A model generated the notes under the pieces. The model was not told the DNA's origin, did not search any database, and worked only from the letters and a program-made list of their open reading frames with translations. A stretch of 64,000 bases of DNA from Trichuris trichiura. Its lineage: Eukaryota > Nematoda > Enoplea > Trichinellida > Trichuridae. Positions 1 through 14,900 of this stretch are shown here, one piece after another. Made by a program: the position numbers and the translations under genes. Position 1 is the first letter of the stretch. Each line of letters starts with the position of its first letter. The DNA is taken from positions 7,068,001-7,132,000 of the forward strand of contig JBAJFE010000026.1 of the NCBI GenBank assembly GCA_037903355.1. The letters run 5' to 3'.

Positions 1-3000
1 CAAGAGCCTGGAGTTTTTAAAAGGAAGGCGGATAAATCTCAATTATAAAAAACAAGGCCATAGGAAACTTTTGTTAAGAACTAAGAAAGATAAACGCTCG
101 TTTTCCTAATTGTCGCTCAAATGAAAGAAAATAGAAAATGTCTTATCTACCACGTTTTATCCATAGCGACCTAGTAAGTATATACACTTCGTTTTCTAAG
201 TATCCGCAACTATTCAGCTAACTCTACCTGGAAAAGCTATGTGGCAGCTTCTTTTCAACAGCAGTTTGGCGAGCGGGCGCGTCGTGCTTGTTATCATGCA
301 AGTGACACTGAGCAGCGCACTTGAAATCTACTTCGTTTAAGGCTAGCACTTACCTTTGGTTTCCAGAGCTATTGAAGCTGTTTGGCATTCGGCAGCAAAG
401 AAGCTTGCACTGCATTCTGGTCGATTCCAGGAAGCCTTACATCACTGCAACTCCATCCAGTCATTGCCCCGTATTTTAGTGGTCCGACTTGTACTTGTGA
501 GCTAAAACAAATTCATTCGCAAAGACAGGAAACAAAATGGAAAATAGAAGACGTCGGTTGGCGTACGGATGAAGGCATCCTCGATTATGCATGCTCACTA
601 GATCGATTCAAATAATTTGCGTTTGCAAATGACTCAGGTCCGCTTGAAGAACCCATTGGCATTATGAAAGTATGTTTAGAAAAGCGTAGGACACGTTCAA
701 CGTCCGTTATGCAAATATGCCAGAAAACCAAGATTATCAACGCGCTGAAAATGCATTGACATGTCCAAAAAACATTTCTGACTTTTCTTATTGTCCCGAG
801 GATAATGCGTGAAGTTGAGACGACTTCGCTTGTCTCACATGATGAGGTCCAATGATATACCAGCAGCAGCTTACTACTTCGGTTTGTTGTTGCTTCCCCC
901 TCATTAAACTTTCTGTTTACGTACCGCTTCAAAGCATCGTTTGATTACCGTGTCCACTTTTGCCATCAGGGAAATTTCCCAGGAGTTTTAAGCTATTCCG
1001 CTTTTTAAAAATAATATAACTGATAAGGTTCTCCCACTGGGCAGCAATTTCTTGCTAATTAACATACTTATACTAACAGATATCACACTGAGGGTAATGT
1101 TTTCCCAAACTGTTAATGCCCGTGCTATTTCGGATAAATTTCGCCGTAGGGCAGCAGCGGCAACTTGTTTCTTTTGGAGAACCATTGTTGCTCCACTGCA
1201 GACCATTTTTAAGATATATTTTCCCATTTTTGATTTTTAAAATTGCCAAAAAATAAGTTAATATTAGGGCAGATTCATAGAAACTGCCCTGTTAATAATA
1301 CTACTATAACTCGCAAGTTTTTATCCATTCTCATAAAAGGATACTTACCGACGACGTCTAAAAAGATCCCAACTCCAGAAGATAGCAAGCAGAGTGGCCC
1401 CGTGGGAACAGCTGCATTTTCTTTGAATCAGCTTAAAGATAAAGGAAGCGTAAGTTCCAAATAATTTGACATGCGGTTGTCTACCTGCAAGATGTTTACA
1501 TCAAATTGGTTTTAAAATTCCGAAATTGCTTAAGGAAGACTAAAAGCGACAAAATGCATAAATTAGCCACGCTCCAACGTGCGGCAAGAATTCTAGCAAG
1601 ATAAGCAAACCAAGTAAACAAAGTTTCACAAAGCGAGCAACCCCCCTTCGATGGTGTTAATGTTAACTTATTAACAATCATTATTCGAGCTCAGCAAGCG
1701 CAACTGTCAACAGTGCTTTCCCCCTTTAGGAAGTCACGTTGCCTTTACAGGGCCGCCCTAGTGCAACCATAAAGCCTACAGCTCCTTATCGACCTTCTTC
1801 GGAAACCTATTTTGTATAAATTACAATGAGGTGTTCTTGTTAATCCATTCGACTGAACGAAAGACTTAGCAACACATTTGCATATCATCTGCTTTGTTAG
1901 AAGGGGATAACGCTTCCTATTGCGTGCACCTTTTAGCCGTACTACTTATTCATAAATCAGTAGGCCATTAACTACTTATTTTGCCTGAAAGCTTAGGACT
2001 GACTCTGGCCAGCATTCTTAATGGAGGTGAGTAGTGGGTGATGTCTGAATTATGGAGAAAATAAATTACACGAGCCTATATTGATTGCTTATTTCGAGCA
2101 TTAATCGAATTATCTGTCAACACTATTATTAACTCGAACTGGCCATCGATGACGAGTGAACGCTATGGCTAAAAGCCGTAGGCAACAAATTACTGGTAGA
2201 GGTACGCGTGGTTGCTTTTGTAAGCTAAATCTGGAACCAAAGGAACAGCGGCTGAGAACTTTTGCATTGCCACTTGAACTACGTTTCCAAAAAGTGCTTC
2301 GCAGTTTGGCAACGCGACAAATAACTACCTAAGCGAATTTCGTGACTGAACAAAAATCCGTCTGGGAAAGTTGAACAGCATCCTATACATTCCCGCTTTA
2401 CTGCTCATGTATTTTGTTATTCAACGGCGAAGCACTTACCTTTGCAAGTTGCCCATGAGAGGATGGACAGTTGGGGTTTCTGAGACCGAAACTTCACAAA
2501 GCGGTTCTGTTAGCTGCGTAAGAAATTTAAGCCTATAACGGTTAGTTGCTGACGTCAAACGCAGATGCTGTTAGCATCAGAAATGGACGAAGTCAACACT
2601 AGCCACTGCTATGAGTCCAATCTACTAGCAGTTATTTATTGAACCAACTCATCGATGCAAAAATTCGATGCTCCTCAATGGAGCGATCCAACGAACCGGA
2701 ACATTGTCCATGCTTTACCGAAAGGAAATTCCAATGGTCAGTTGTGACGTGCAATAGAAGACATCACCGTTACGCGGGATAGAGCTGACAAAACAAACTT
2801 CAAAACCCAGCATTGACAGCGCTAGTACAGGTGTCAACGGAAACGGCTATTTAAATTGCTTCCCGCAGTATTTGCAAGCCGCGAACGACTTTCTCAAATA
2901 GCATAGTTTTCAGCTTGAAGAATACAGGATAAAATTGTTGTCGTTCAGTCGGCAGTCGAGCTGAATGACTTGAATCGTTTGACTTTATCTGGTTTGGACG

Positions 3001-6000
3001 TCAATGGACTGCCGTGGATAACTGCAAGCTGAAACTTTGCAATTACTATCAATTGTGAAGAAATTGGAACCTTTAGAAGGCAAATGTAGTTGTGACCTAA
3101 TTCGGTACGACTCTCAAAACGCTTGCACCCATTTTGAGTAAGGTCGCTTCCGTTTACTACTTGGTCAGTTGTTCTGCTAAAGTGCCCTATTTTGATAATG
3201 GCAATGGAAAACTGACTACTGTGCCATATACTAAAGCGTCATACAACGCTTTCTCATATGATGATTTATCAGATAAATAATAATAATATTCAATTTCTTA
3301 CTGCTTAGAAAGCGATAGCTTAACGCGTTGAATCTCGTAGTAAGCCTTTATTAGGCTTACCATTGACTATCACGCCTACTAATATCAATATTGCTATTCA
3401 CGGAAATTAAGTGGCGAAATCTTAAGGTCTTTAATGCTTATCGACCCCTGACTGGATTGAATAGCATATTTCTCTGCTTCCCGCGCACCGGACCAACATC
3501 TCTTTGGAAAGAAACAAGTTCTATGGTACTGCTTGAGCTCACTGAAAGCAGTTAATGAATACAACCTTACTAATCGAGCGCTTTGCGTCTTGACGCAAAA
3601 ACAGTTCCGATAACTGTTTCAAAGGAACTATTAATACTTGTTCTCTTGGCAACGTGTGCAGAAATGAGTGCGGAAAAAATAAATGTCCACATTGGCTTTA
3701 CGAAATAGGCAGAACGAACTAACTTCGTCAAGAAAGCAGCGCAGAAAATATCATGCATCACATTATGTGATCGATGCTTATATTTTCCCTGATAAACGCA
3801 CAAACAGATTGCTAAAATCTTGCTCGATTATCAAGCATTGCTTATGTTCAGTTGCCAAAGATGGCTGAAGAAGTAAACATGTCGATGCATATGTTTACTT
3901 TAGGCGCTTATTGAAAATCGTTATACGCACTTATTTTTGACAGGTTTTGCCCTTGTATGGCAGCTGCCGCGTAAGTAAAGTGGTAATTAAAAGAGCACTC
4001 CTGTGCCAGATGGCAACAGAAGAAGGATTGCATCACACAAATTTGGGTTATAAGATTGAAACACCAAATCCGGAATGTTCAAAACCTCGACACAATCGAA
4101 ACCGTGAATAAACTGACCTTTCGAACGCACTTGTAGCCGAATTGAAGAGGAAGCAAATTGCTGAGTACGAGGATACCCTGAGCAAGCCGAAATCCTGAAA
4201 GTCAAATGAAGAAAATAAAGACAACCAAATAGCCGTGAGGCTCATCTACAGAGATGCGACGGGAGTAGAACAGGATGCAAAAACATTTTCATGGTTGAAT
4301 TCCCGTTTAGCAACTATAAGCACAAAACAGCCTGTAGGATTACCTGACTTAAGCATCTAGACTTCCGAACCACGTTCGAAATTTACCTTCCAAGATTTCA
4401 GGATTCCACCCTATTCAGAATCTTGCCTTTCCGAAAATTAAACTCGCGCGAGGATTCTGGATCTATTCGACTACGTGAGTACTGAAAATTTCTGTTTGTT
4501 CATGTTTTCGACGATTCGGGATTTCGGCTTTTGTGACTGCCGTTAGCGTCACGCTGTCTCCTCTGTAGCAAGCTAACTTAACTGCGCGTTTGTTCCGGCA
4601 ATTAAAAGGGGTTTTCAAAAACGATAGCTTGCCACAGGGTTTTTCTGCCAACACAAATAATCATGGTGTTGTTAAGAAAAATGAAAATCCCGAAAGCTGA
4701 TATACAGATGTCTCTGCCTAAGACGTAAATTTAATTGGTTAAGACTCATATGCTACTACAAACTTCACGCGTTAAGAAGTTCAGTACAGTTTACTTTTTC
4801 TGAATGGATGCTGGAACTAGTGGTTCGAAATTGGCGTCAGCTAGCTCACGTATACCGCAGCTGACACATGTATAAATACGTAAGCTGTGAAAATTTGAAT
4901 TTCCATATCGGGCTACGTCTATTAGTTCATCAACGCTGCCCTATATATGCCTTCTGTTTAGGTGTAAGTAAGGAGAGAGCAGAATGGCCGGCAAGCTTAC
5001 AATATGGAAGTGAGCGGCTAAAAAATAAGGTCATGAAAAAGCTTTCTCGATATGTTCTGCGAATAATCACTTTTCGTTCTTGATCATCAAACTACACGCG
5101 AAAAATTCAAGCTGGGAATTAACAATATGCGGTAAAGCATTCGTTTATCGTCTACCTGCAGTTTCAATGCAAAAAACGCCATAAATCGCAACTGCAGTAT
5201 TCAGTACACGGGCTATTAAGATTTTGATTCTCCTCGTTCTCCGTAACTATAAACAGTACGCAGTAAACCAGGTTACCTGAATATCAGTAGTCCTTTAACG
5301 GGTTAATGTAGCTTTACCTGCTTCGAATTAGTTGCTGGCTTAGTTTACGAAATGCAAAATCTGTGATCGGAAAACAAACGCTTTACCACCATGTTTACTT
5401 CTCAGTTCATTTTATCGGTTGGTATATATAGAAAGGTTTCCTAATTGTTTAACTTTTAGTAATGACAACAAAATATGAATAATTCACATAGAAAAATGAT
5501 TAACTGGCGCATTCAGAAAACTGCAAACATAGAAGGCATTTATTAGTTCATTTCTTTGATGCTATCGAATATTTTAAATGCCCTTCTTCTGAAACGTTTA
5601 AACGTTTAAAATGGTCACTGCGTACTAGTATATAGAATAGAATGTTAAATAATGGACATAAATAAGTCAACAGTAGAATTTTTCTTACTTTTCAGTGATG
5701 GCTTAGATTCAGTTGATTCAGTAGACCTTGAAAGATGTTGTCGCTTAGCCATCTTGCGCCCGATAATTAGCAACGCAGTAGTCAGGAAATAATTTTGCTT
5801 TTGCGTAGCAACAAGCAACAATATACGCATTTGACTGTATGTATTAACACTCGTTGTTTGATTCTGTCGCACGCTGCCCTAGACAACACGTGACAAAATC
5901 AAACAGCATGGTGACTTGTAAACCTGTTGCAAAACATGCTATCTTCAACGGTGAGAATTCCTTATGTGGAATGCTACGAAACCTGTATCAGTTTTGAGTA

Positions 6001-6827
6001 TGCACGTAAAAATATAAACAGAAAATTTCACACTTAACCTCATGCTACCTTTATGCTAATGAGATTAAAGACTGTTCTTAAGGAGGCAGATGGCTCAGTA
6101 TTTCATGCGCATCTATTCATGGAGTACCAACCTTTCTAACTGCTAACATTAAAGGCTATTAAAGTATCTTGTTAATATAATTATCTTCTTTTACTTTATG
6201 TAAGGTGTATATGAAATCCAGATGAATTCTGTGTTTGAAATTGAGTTAAGAGAGTAAATATCATATTTTACGCACGAAATTGTTGTAAACGTCTTAAAAC
6301 TGAAGTTCGTAGCGCGCTCATATAAAGCACTTATCCATATAAGGCGAACTGACTCATACGAAAGTTTATGAACTAGGGGACTTTTTTCTCCGTAACACGA
6401 TATCTTTTTTTGCTCATGTGGAACTTTGTGGACCATTTGGTTGTGCACAGAGATTTTCAAAGTCTTTGAGATGTTCAGACTTTTCCGCTTAATTATTTCA
6501 TCCACTGAGATCTTTTAACGACTTAATAATGAAAAACCTTAACGACCAAAATCGGAAAAATCCTTAATGACTGATGGATAGAGCGCACAGATGTCGCATC
6601 ATGCGGAAAACCATAGATTAGTAGCTATAATGGAATGACGAAAGTGATGTAATGCGAAACTTAACGGGATAGCTATCAAAAATTTTAGAAAGAACTTGAA
6701 AGAATAAGACAAATAACTAATATATGTAACAAAAAGAATAACAAAAAAAGAACACCGAGCTTTTATCTTGAACTACAAAAGAAAGATGTTTTTGTCGAAG
6801 CACTATTAGTCAATTTTACTCTACTTA
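1..6827. other. Intergenic, no supportable gene
   Basis: I read both strands and found only short open stretches without family resemblance, splice-consistent neighbours or codon structure beyond chance. The longest (about 115 codons, minus strand, 585-932) has no recognisable domain. Motifs of the type AATCCCGAA/TTCGGGATT appear in clusters (for example 4030-4480 and about 4690) and recur downstream to about 16.2 kb, which suggests old, diverged repeat sequence. No tRNA-like box A/box B pair was seen. Confidence 0.5.
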
Positions 6828-6930
6828 TATACATTCCTTATATAGAAAATGCCAGTGCAGAACTTCCACAAGGCCACACTTTACAGTGGGTGTCGACCTA
6901 TAACGATTTTGACTCCATCCCGAAAGCAAA
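6828..6930 (+). repeat. Solo arm of a foldback repeat family
   Basis: This stretch matches the right arm of the foldback element at 15172-15427. Both begin with an ACATTC, TTATATAGA/TTATCTAGA block, continue through ATGCCA-TGCA-AAC, then CAC-A-GGC-ACACTT, and end with a TCCCGAA or TGGGATTTCG motif. Only one arm is present here and it has diverged by many substitutions. It is most simply a decayed copy of the same small non-autonomous repeat. Confidence 0.55.
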
Positions 6931-9900
6931 CAGCTGTAGAGGTTACAACAGTTTAATTAACCTACAAATTAGAACGTCGGCTTGCTTCCTTGTATCATAT
7001 AATTATTAATAGCGTTGATGATTAAGCAGTTCTCTTTCATTAGCATTATTCGCTCATAATTTCACTGTTTGTAATTTCTTTTATTGTTCGCTGTATATTT
7101 CTTAAAATTTCTCATTTTTCCACAGAAACATCCTAAGCATGGCCCTTACTGTTTCGTCCTTTCTCTTTATACTTCCTGATTTTCTAGACGTCACGGCGGT
7201 TTGCGTATTTTCCATTCTGTCATGCCGTGAACGTCCTTTCTTGTCTTCGGAACTATTTGCATATTTGCTTCTAATATAGTACAGATCCCATCCACTTGGT
7301 AGAGGGCTGCCAGTGGTTTTTTCTGCATAAATAGCAACATCCTTTATTTCTGAGCAAATTACCCCAAAGATGACTAAGCGACACACCATTATCTGGGTTG
7401 GTAGTGCGGCTATTTTTAGTGTACGACGTCTTCATTGATTTTTCTCAGTGAGAATTAAGTAACCTTTTTCGCATGCATACTATACAGGCGTAGGAAACCT
7501 CAGCAATGTCCTGCACGGTCCATAGGCATCCTGGCAAAATACCGGAAAGTGCAAAAGGCGAAACAGTAAGGGCTGCGCTTAGGAGGTTTACTTGAAAATA
7601 TGGAAAAGGAAATATCTGCGTTCAAGCTATTCGCATAGGTTATACTTTAAACTGGAACAATACTAGTCGCTGCTTAATCGTATCATTATTTTCATTCTTC
7701 CCCTTGCGGAAGCACAGATGACAAAGAAGGTTTCCCTAAAAGCTCTTTTTTGTCATGATTAATAAAAACGCGTTTAGCCCTTAATAATAATTGATATTTT
7801 AGAATTCTAGAGAGCCAAAGTTTCATCACATCATAAAATAAAAATTAAAATTGCTCTAGCTTTAATTAATACGAAACTTCGCGTCAAGACGAAGCTGTTT
7901 TTAGAAATGTTGCTCCCCGTAAGGACATGTTAACATACCAGCTGAATATCGCTTGAACAGCAGCAACTCGATTTCTGTGTAAAACTGAAAGTATGGTTCA
8001 TAAAAGTTCTCAGCTTTTACTTGTTGCTATCCACCTCATATTTGTCATCGCCTTTAGCCAGAGAAATTATTTGCCACCCGTATGGTAAAACTCAGCAAAG
8101 CATCCTATTTTCCTATACCTTCTGCTTACATACGAACACTTTCTAATTCCTAATAGCTTCAGTATATCAATATTAATCGTTGGCAGCCCTTTCCGGGTAG
8201 AAATAGTTAGCCATCAAGCGCTGATAAACTTTGATCTTTTGTTTTTCCTATCGCAGTAGCTTTTGTCGACATGTCCAAGTCTTTGAATATTTGACGTCTA
8301 CTTCTTAACAAGTGAATAGCAAAGTTTCAATTATACTTAGGACGATACAAAACCTCTGTGTTCTTTTAATTCGAAAGACGTTTGTAGCGGACGTCTTCGG
8401 CTGCAGGCGCGATTCAACGACCACTTAAGGAAGCTGAGCGTTCACACGTGAACCAAGTGGGCATTTCTACATTGGAGCATTATTTAGACACTTTTCCCGT
8501 GCAAACAGTGGGTGGCATAAACAATTGGTAATTTGTTGACACTGCATCTCGTGAAGCAGTTTGCACTAGAACAAAAATACGCTCATTCTTCCTTAATTGC
8601 CACTCTTCACCGCTAAGACGGCCTCATTCAGCGGGTCATAATCAGCCGGCTAGTTACAAAACTGTTCCACTGGATAACACCTGTTTTCAACACATGAACC
8701 CTGCTTGATTGGTTTACAAATAAGCTGCAGTTAGTGACTGACCCGTCAAGTGTTTACCTGAGAAACATTTACACACTATCCATGCAGCAGATACGATGAT
8801 AAAGCGTCGAACTGTCCAATGAGAGTAAGCTTATCGTCATAAGCAGTCTCCCAAGAATCAAGCAAGCTCACTTAACTGCCTATCGATATGTAAACTATTC
8901 TATATCGTATAAGTGCTACCAAGTCAAAAGTATCACGCTTTGTTATAACCAGAAAATGACAATAGCCTAATGGAGATAAACACGTGGCTCTTTTTAACGG
9001 TTTTTCGAGTCTCATAATGTTTGTACAGCTTTTCAGAATGACCTTCCCTCTCATAGGTGGTTGCTACCGAAGTCTATTGTACTGAGACAGTAGCGATGGG
9101 GAAAGGTCATTCTGGAAACCTGCGTACTTAGAAAATCTTAACAAACGGCTTTGCCCTCTAGAAACATTACGAAATGCCCTAACGCGATACCGCAAAATGA
9201 ATTGGCTGATAAAGTATGCCTTTACAAAAAATTCTTCGCCATACGGGCAGCCATAAGAGGCAGTTCGCAAGCCATGCTTACGTCACTCATTGAAATACTT
9301 AAGAAAGTGCTTCGAAAGGAAGCTTTCAATCCTTAGACCAAAAACTGCGAACCGTAGGCGAGACATCTTTCAAAGATGCATACTTGCTAGCAGACAGTGT
9401 TCCGACGAAGCATAGCGCGTTGGCTAAGCGAGGATAAGCGCGGGAAGTATATCTGCCCGTAAAAGTCTTAAAAAACGCCCATTTGCTCTGTAACACTGTG
9501 CTAAGAGAATGACCATAACTAAAAACGTAAAAGCTGCAATAAAGCCTGCGGCAAGACTATTTCTTATGCGCTTTTCTGAGCCTTATTTTGCGCACAGAGA
9601 GTTAGAGAACCTCCCATAAACGAATTCCTCATCTTAGTCATTCCTCAGACTACAAGATTTTAAGCTTAAGCTTTGCCCTTAAGAGGCATATTTGGAACTT
9701 AAACTTTTGATTTCAAGTTTTCTTAAGTTTTTCCTATGTGATTAGCGTTCAACGCATTTGCACAGCGTGTATATAACTCGCTGAGAGGCAGTTGTAACGG
9801 AAAATCGGCTGGCAGTTCATTGAAAAGTAGTCATCTACGTAATGTTCGACAAGTTTGACTGGGCGCTCTCTTTCCCATCATTTTTCATTTAAGTAACCTC

Positions 9901-10776
9901 AGGCTGTCTAGCAATCCAATTGAGCGCTCAACGAGGAGTCTCGGTTTCTCAACTTTCTATGCGATTTCGAAGGGGAGACGACAACGACAGCGACTTGACA
10001 CATGTTGGTAAAACGTTTCATTGACATTTTTATTCCACGATCGGTTGGTGATCATGGTCGAAAGAGATATAGAGGTGATCATCTGACCGGAGAAACTTCA
10101 AAAAGCGACAAGCTAGTCAACCGCCTGTTTGCAAAGTAAAATGAGCTTTAAGACAACGATGATCGGCCGGACGTTTTGAGGATAGCTGCGATATATTGCT
10201 GTCATTCATCGACATGACCGCCTCTCAATCGGATGATCCGTCGACTTCAGCCAGCCATTAAAATGGCAGTGGTTAGTCAATCACAGTTTCAGGGCCCACA
10301 TGTTGCAATTAGCTAAAGCAGTGGGGTGAAGGCAGGAAAAACGAAACAACGCATTACGGAATTTCGCGAAATTCACCCTTCAGTGATGTTTGCAACATCG
10401 GAACGTTGTCGCGTTCGCAGGAGGCCTGGCGCCGGTAAAACGCAGCACTTTTACTGGCAATCGTCAGTCAATAATGTCCTCTTAAGTTGGCTGAACATAT
10501 GCGGGGGTTAAAATGTTAATTTTGCACCTTCGAAGTTGGCCGTTCAGCCAACCCGAAATTCCACCGTAATCGTGCGCCTACTTGCGCTTGCAACGAAGCA
10601 TATTTCTAAAATATGGCTGACGCCAAAGACAGCCACGAAATTAACACTATGACTACTGTTTACTTGGAAAAGAACGTTAATTAATAGTTCGAAGGCATCA
10701 CTTCAACTGGTCATATAGGGTTATAATGGGTCAAAGGCCTATCTGAAAGTAAATGATGGTTGAAAGCTGCACCGTT
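6931..10776. other. Intergenic 3' to the DMRT gene
   Basis: Nothing gene-like was seen. A minus-strand open stretch at 7102-7389 (95 codons, Ser/Lys/Arg-rich) and one at 6191-6505 (AT-rich) are within chance length for this base composition and have no recognisable domain. A 13-base inverted match (CAGAATGACCTT) sits at about 9034 and 9108, too short to classify. Confidence 0.45.
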
Positions 10777-11996
10777 TTAAAGCCCGTTAGCTTTAGTTGA
10801 ATTGTGAAGGTTGCCACGTTCCTGATGTTTCACCTGTTGACTACCAAGTACAGAATGGGAACTCAAGGAAACGGAATTGTCTATCGAAAAAGGGATGGCG
10901 AAAGGAGACTGCGACTGAAGCTGCATTAACGGAGGTGATGATCGAAAGCTCTTCGACGCGCCGGATGACCAAATCGGTGAACTGATCGAGCACAACGGAT
11001 TTCTGTACATAAGGTTACCCTCAAGAATGGAGGATAGGTAATTGCCTCCAAGCGTATTCACAGTATTCCAGCATGAAGGGACAGCACCAAAGCTCGGATT
11101 ACGAAATGGAAATGGCACAAAGGCAGAGTACGGATACGCACTGGTTAGCTGTTGGTTCAAGAAATCATTATGAGACAATTTTTGTCCATTCGAAACAGCC
11201 GAAGGCACCGCGGTGGTCCCATCGTCGAACAGTAGCTTGTGCGGACTTGCCACTTCGCTGTTGGACAACAAATGTTCAATCGCTTTCACTATGTCACCGT
11301 TAAAACTCAGAAGAGCCATTTCAATGGTTTCTTTTTTGTGATTCGGGAAAAGGCGCCCTAGAATGTCATAATGACTCAGCTGACTGACTTCTTCATCGCC
11401 TGAAGGCTGAGCAGCAGCCAAACGCCCTTTCTCCATACCGAACTCACTGTTGCCATGAGTTAATGGCAGCAGGTTACTGCTATTCACTTTATCTTCGTTC
11501 TCGCAAGGTTTATCTAGCTCATTCCGTTTGCCGGCAGTTGTACCATTAGAATCCACCATTTCAGATAGAGAGAAGCTGCCCCATACCGGACCAGGTGGAA
11601 GACATGGCATACCAGTGGTTTCTCCTGTTACAGTGCGTAATCCAAGTGCAATAGCGTCCTCTGCCGCTTGTTGCCTTTTAAGGCTGACCTGTGCAGCCAT
11701 GACGCGTTGCCGTTCAGCGATCAAGTTGCATTTGATGCATGTGCAGTCTCTGCAGAGAGGAGAATGATGGAAGTCACAAATCGAAACGATGAACATGTAA
11801 TTATTTACTTGTACTTGCAATGGCGCTTGTGACCTTTTAACCAGGAGACCATACCATGATTTCTGCATCGAGCGCATTTAGGTCTTCGTACTCCACGTTC
11901 GGCATGAGCGTAAGGAAGAAGATCCGTACCCCTCATCATGATTGTATCGTTAGCAGGTTGCTCGTAGCCAGCGTTTCTGAATGTTGCTGCTTGCAT
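10777..11996 (-). CDS. dmd-4: DM-domain transcription factor with DMA domain (DMRT4/5, dmd-4 class)
   Basis: A sequence-specific nuclear transcription factor of the doublesex/mab-3 family, 386 residues from two exons (11809-11996 and 10777-11749) joined across a 59-bp GT-AG intron. The DM domain spans about residues 37-83. Visible zinc ligands include CARC (41-44), HC (59-60) and the C65/C67/C70 cluster, and the recognition tail [10 protein letters not shown] is intact. The intron splits a lysine codon just before the DCTC motif, so the two zinc sites lie on different exons. Residues about 187-225 form a DMA (CUE-like) domain with the core [13 protein letters not shown] domain plus DMA places the gene with vertebrate DMRT4/5 (DMRTA) and C. 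elegans dmd-4; the symbol is inferred from this architecture. The C-terminal 160 residues are Ser/Pro/Phe-rich and unstructured. The ATG at 11996 was chosen as the first one upstream of the domain, but the frame stays open further upstream, so a longer N-terminus or another 5' exon is possible. The DM family controls sexual dimorphism and neuronal fates in animals. Confidence 0.95.
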
Positions 11997-14900
11997 CTGC
12001 CTGTCGTGTACTCCAAGGATGCTCTGCCACGCCTACTCCTGATAGCTATTTGCTACCTCGAAAACGCTGGATTATGATTGGCCCAGGACAGGTGTCAGCC
12101 ACCAGTGAGCCCCCGGGGGCGGAACAACCTGAGCTATGGATTGCTACTAGACGATCTTCGAAATTGGATGAAAACGGTAACTAAGTCGCTCAGCTAGTTT
12201 TCAACAAACGCTTAGCACACCTCTTCTCTCTCTCTCTCTCTCTTTTCAAGATAATGCTTGCAAGTCAGTCATACGCTTTTATCGGAGCAAGCACTGCGTG
12301 GGATGAAGAACATTAGAAGAGTACGACTAGAGGCTGCGTGAATTTTGTGAAGAAGACTTTTAAACAAACAGGCTACTTTATTGCAACACGCAGATGGCAA
12401 TAATAACGGCTAATGCTTAGACATAATTAAATAGGCGCGCACATGCGCCTTCTCACCAGCAGACAACCGTGCGAACCATTCGCCTACGTTAGCAAAGGCA
12501 ATGAAGGAAGTCTCCTACTTCAACACAACTCGTATAACGTCAGACTGCAACTACGATATATGAACCTTACTGTAATGATGTTGATGATCCATTTTGGAAA
12601 TTGCGAGTTGCCACTAACGGTCAATGCATGATGGTCAATTAAAAGCCGTGTCTACCTGTAAATGTGCAGCGTAGCAAAATACGACTTTTGTAAGCGCACT
12701 CCCATCAGCTTTCTCTCTTTCGCATCAAATGTCACTTAGTCGCCCGTAATGAAAATACGGTTATTCAGTAGAAGAAGCTTTCAAGAGTAACTTTATCCCC
12801 TTCTTAAAACTTCATGTGCAACGGAGGCAACAAACGAGACAAGGTGACTCCATAGGCTGATTTATTACGTAGTTGGAAAATCCGTCATCGCTATTACGTC
12901 TTGAAGGCATTCAAACAGTTTTGAAGTACAGAGGATAAAAATTGGTCGGAAAGAAGAAGTAACGGAAATGCCTCTTAGCGTATCAGATCGTTTTTTGAAG
13001 AAACGTATGCCAAAGTATTGCGAGCTAACCTTTCGGTAGCACATACTACTACATGACAACCATGTAGTAATATTAATATCATGAAGGAGCTTTCCAACAA
13101 GAATTTGGGTTGAATTAGCTCTCAAAAGCAGTTGGATTGTATTGATACATGAAAGCCGTGTTCGAAGGATTCACCTGTAGCGTCAAAGCAAGGAATTGCC
13201 TAATAAGCGGAGTGTAGATTTAAAACCAACGGACAATGCAAAATGATACCCGAAAGTATGTAGCAGTATATTTCGAGAGGCAATGAACATACATGTTCTC
13301 GCGTGCGCTGCACTTGACCTGGTCAACTTTTCTGTGTAAAGTCATCCTTCGGCGGGTCGCTATTTCCGGTCAAGTTCTTTTCCTGCTTACCTCAGGTAAC
13401 CAACGAGCTGTACAACTATTCTGATACTCACAAAGTGCCTGAGTTCTCTTCCAGAATAATTGGCCACTTAAAGTAATGGAATAAGCGTCCGAGCTCAAGG
13501 CAGACTCACATACATACAGGCTTTCATCAATCCCGTTAAAGGACATTACGTAGAATACAGTTTTAGACATTAGCAAGTTAACTCTTCATAACAAGTGCGT
13601 ACGCTTTCGTAACAAAGTTTATTTTACGGAAAAGCCAGTCTGGTAATGAAAAAATGGACTTTATTATTTTTTTGTTACTTCCCGGACTTGTCCTGTCGTC
13701 AGCAAAACCGACGATAAAAGGTTTTCATCTTGTATAATTCGTTTCGCTGACGAGTCAATGAACAAATCTGACTAAAGTTTTTTTTCTCATGAGTGAAGCA
13801 GATGTCCGACTGAATCACATGAATCCTGCGAAGAACGGATCAGACGCGCAGCTATCGAGAGAAACAGCAAACAGAATTGCATGGCGAAAATTTTTCTGTT
13901 AGCTAATATTACCACGTACCGATACGTACATTGTTCTCTGTGATCGCGTTTAAAATCCCGAATAATCGGAATCCCGAATTTGCCTATTTCTACAAGCTCA
14001 GCGGGTTATCAAACCCCTTTCCTCTTTCTTATTACAAGCATTCCATTCAAGCTGGCAAAGCCAGAATTCAACCCGCCACACCTGTGAGTGACCACTTTTA
14101 TCAATTTCGTGGCTTTGGTAATTTTGTACGAAGTCCACTTTGTGCTAGTTCGTGAGTTGCTTCGTTTTTTATTTGTCTGGCGGGGCTGCCTTATGGGCTC
14201 TTAATTGACGACCTATTCGTATTTGTGTATTTTACTCCTCATTCACGGCGCCTAATAAAGGTTCTTGTAAAGTCGTCAAACGCTAAGAAAAATCGTTCAA
14301 TTTGGATACCAGCGAAAAACATGCGCATGTATCTGTTAGACCGAATGAAATCAACTTTCCTGGCACAACCTGGCAGAGAAGAATCTTGCCAACCCCAAAC
14401 GGTAGATCTTAAATAAGATTCTTCTGAAAATGGTTTTCGGGATCCTAGTCATTCAGGATTTTGAATAAAACCCCTATATTCTGTGGTTTCCATAATAACT
14501 TGCCTATCCGTTCGTTGTTAGGGCGCTTTCTCAGCATTTTACAGTTACAGCAACAAGTGGAGAAACCTGTGGGAAAACACCGCAGTGAAAATCCGTTAGT
14601 CCGTTGGAACACAACTTGCCTTCATTACTAATAATAGATACTGAGCAAAAGACTTTAGTCCTCTGAATAATATAATTTAATCACTTCTTTCGATTACACA
14701 TTTCCTTTTAGAAAAATATTTACCTGTATTTCCTTTGCTGCACAAAAAGCTCCTAAACAATCTGTTGGCTGAGTGAGCAGTCAGGTTAAGTCAGCTGATT
14801 GTCTCTCAAAATAATCACTTTGAAAGTATGCATGAAATTTTCAGAATTTTACAAGAAATTAGCTAAGATCAAGGACTGCCTGTAAATAACTTCCGTAAAT

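Noticed and set aside
9034..9115. Short inverted match CAGAATGACCTT with about 60-bp spacing
   Set aside because: Only 13 bases pair; expected by chance in a window of this size.
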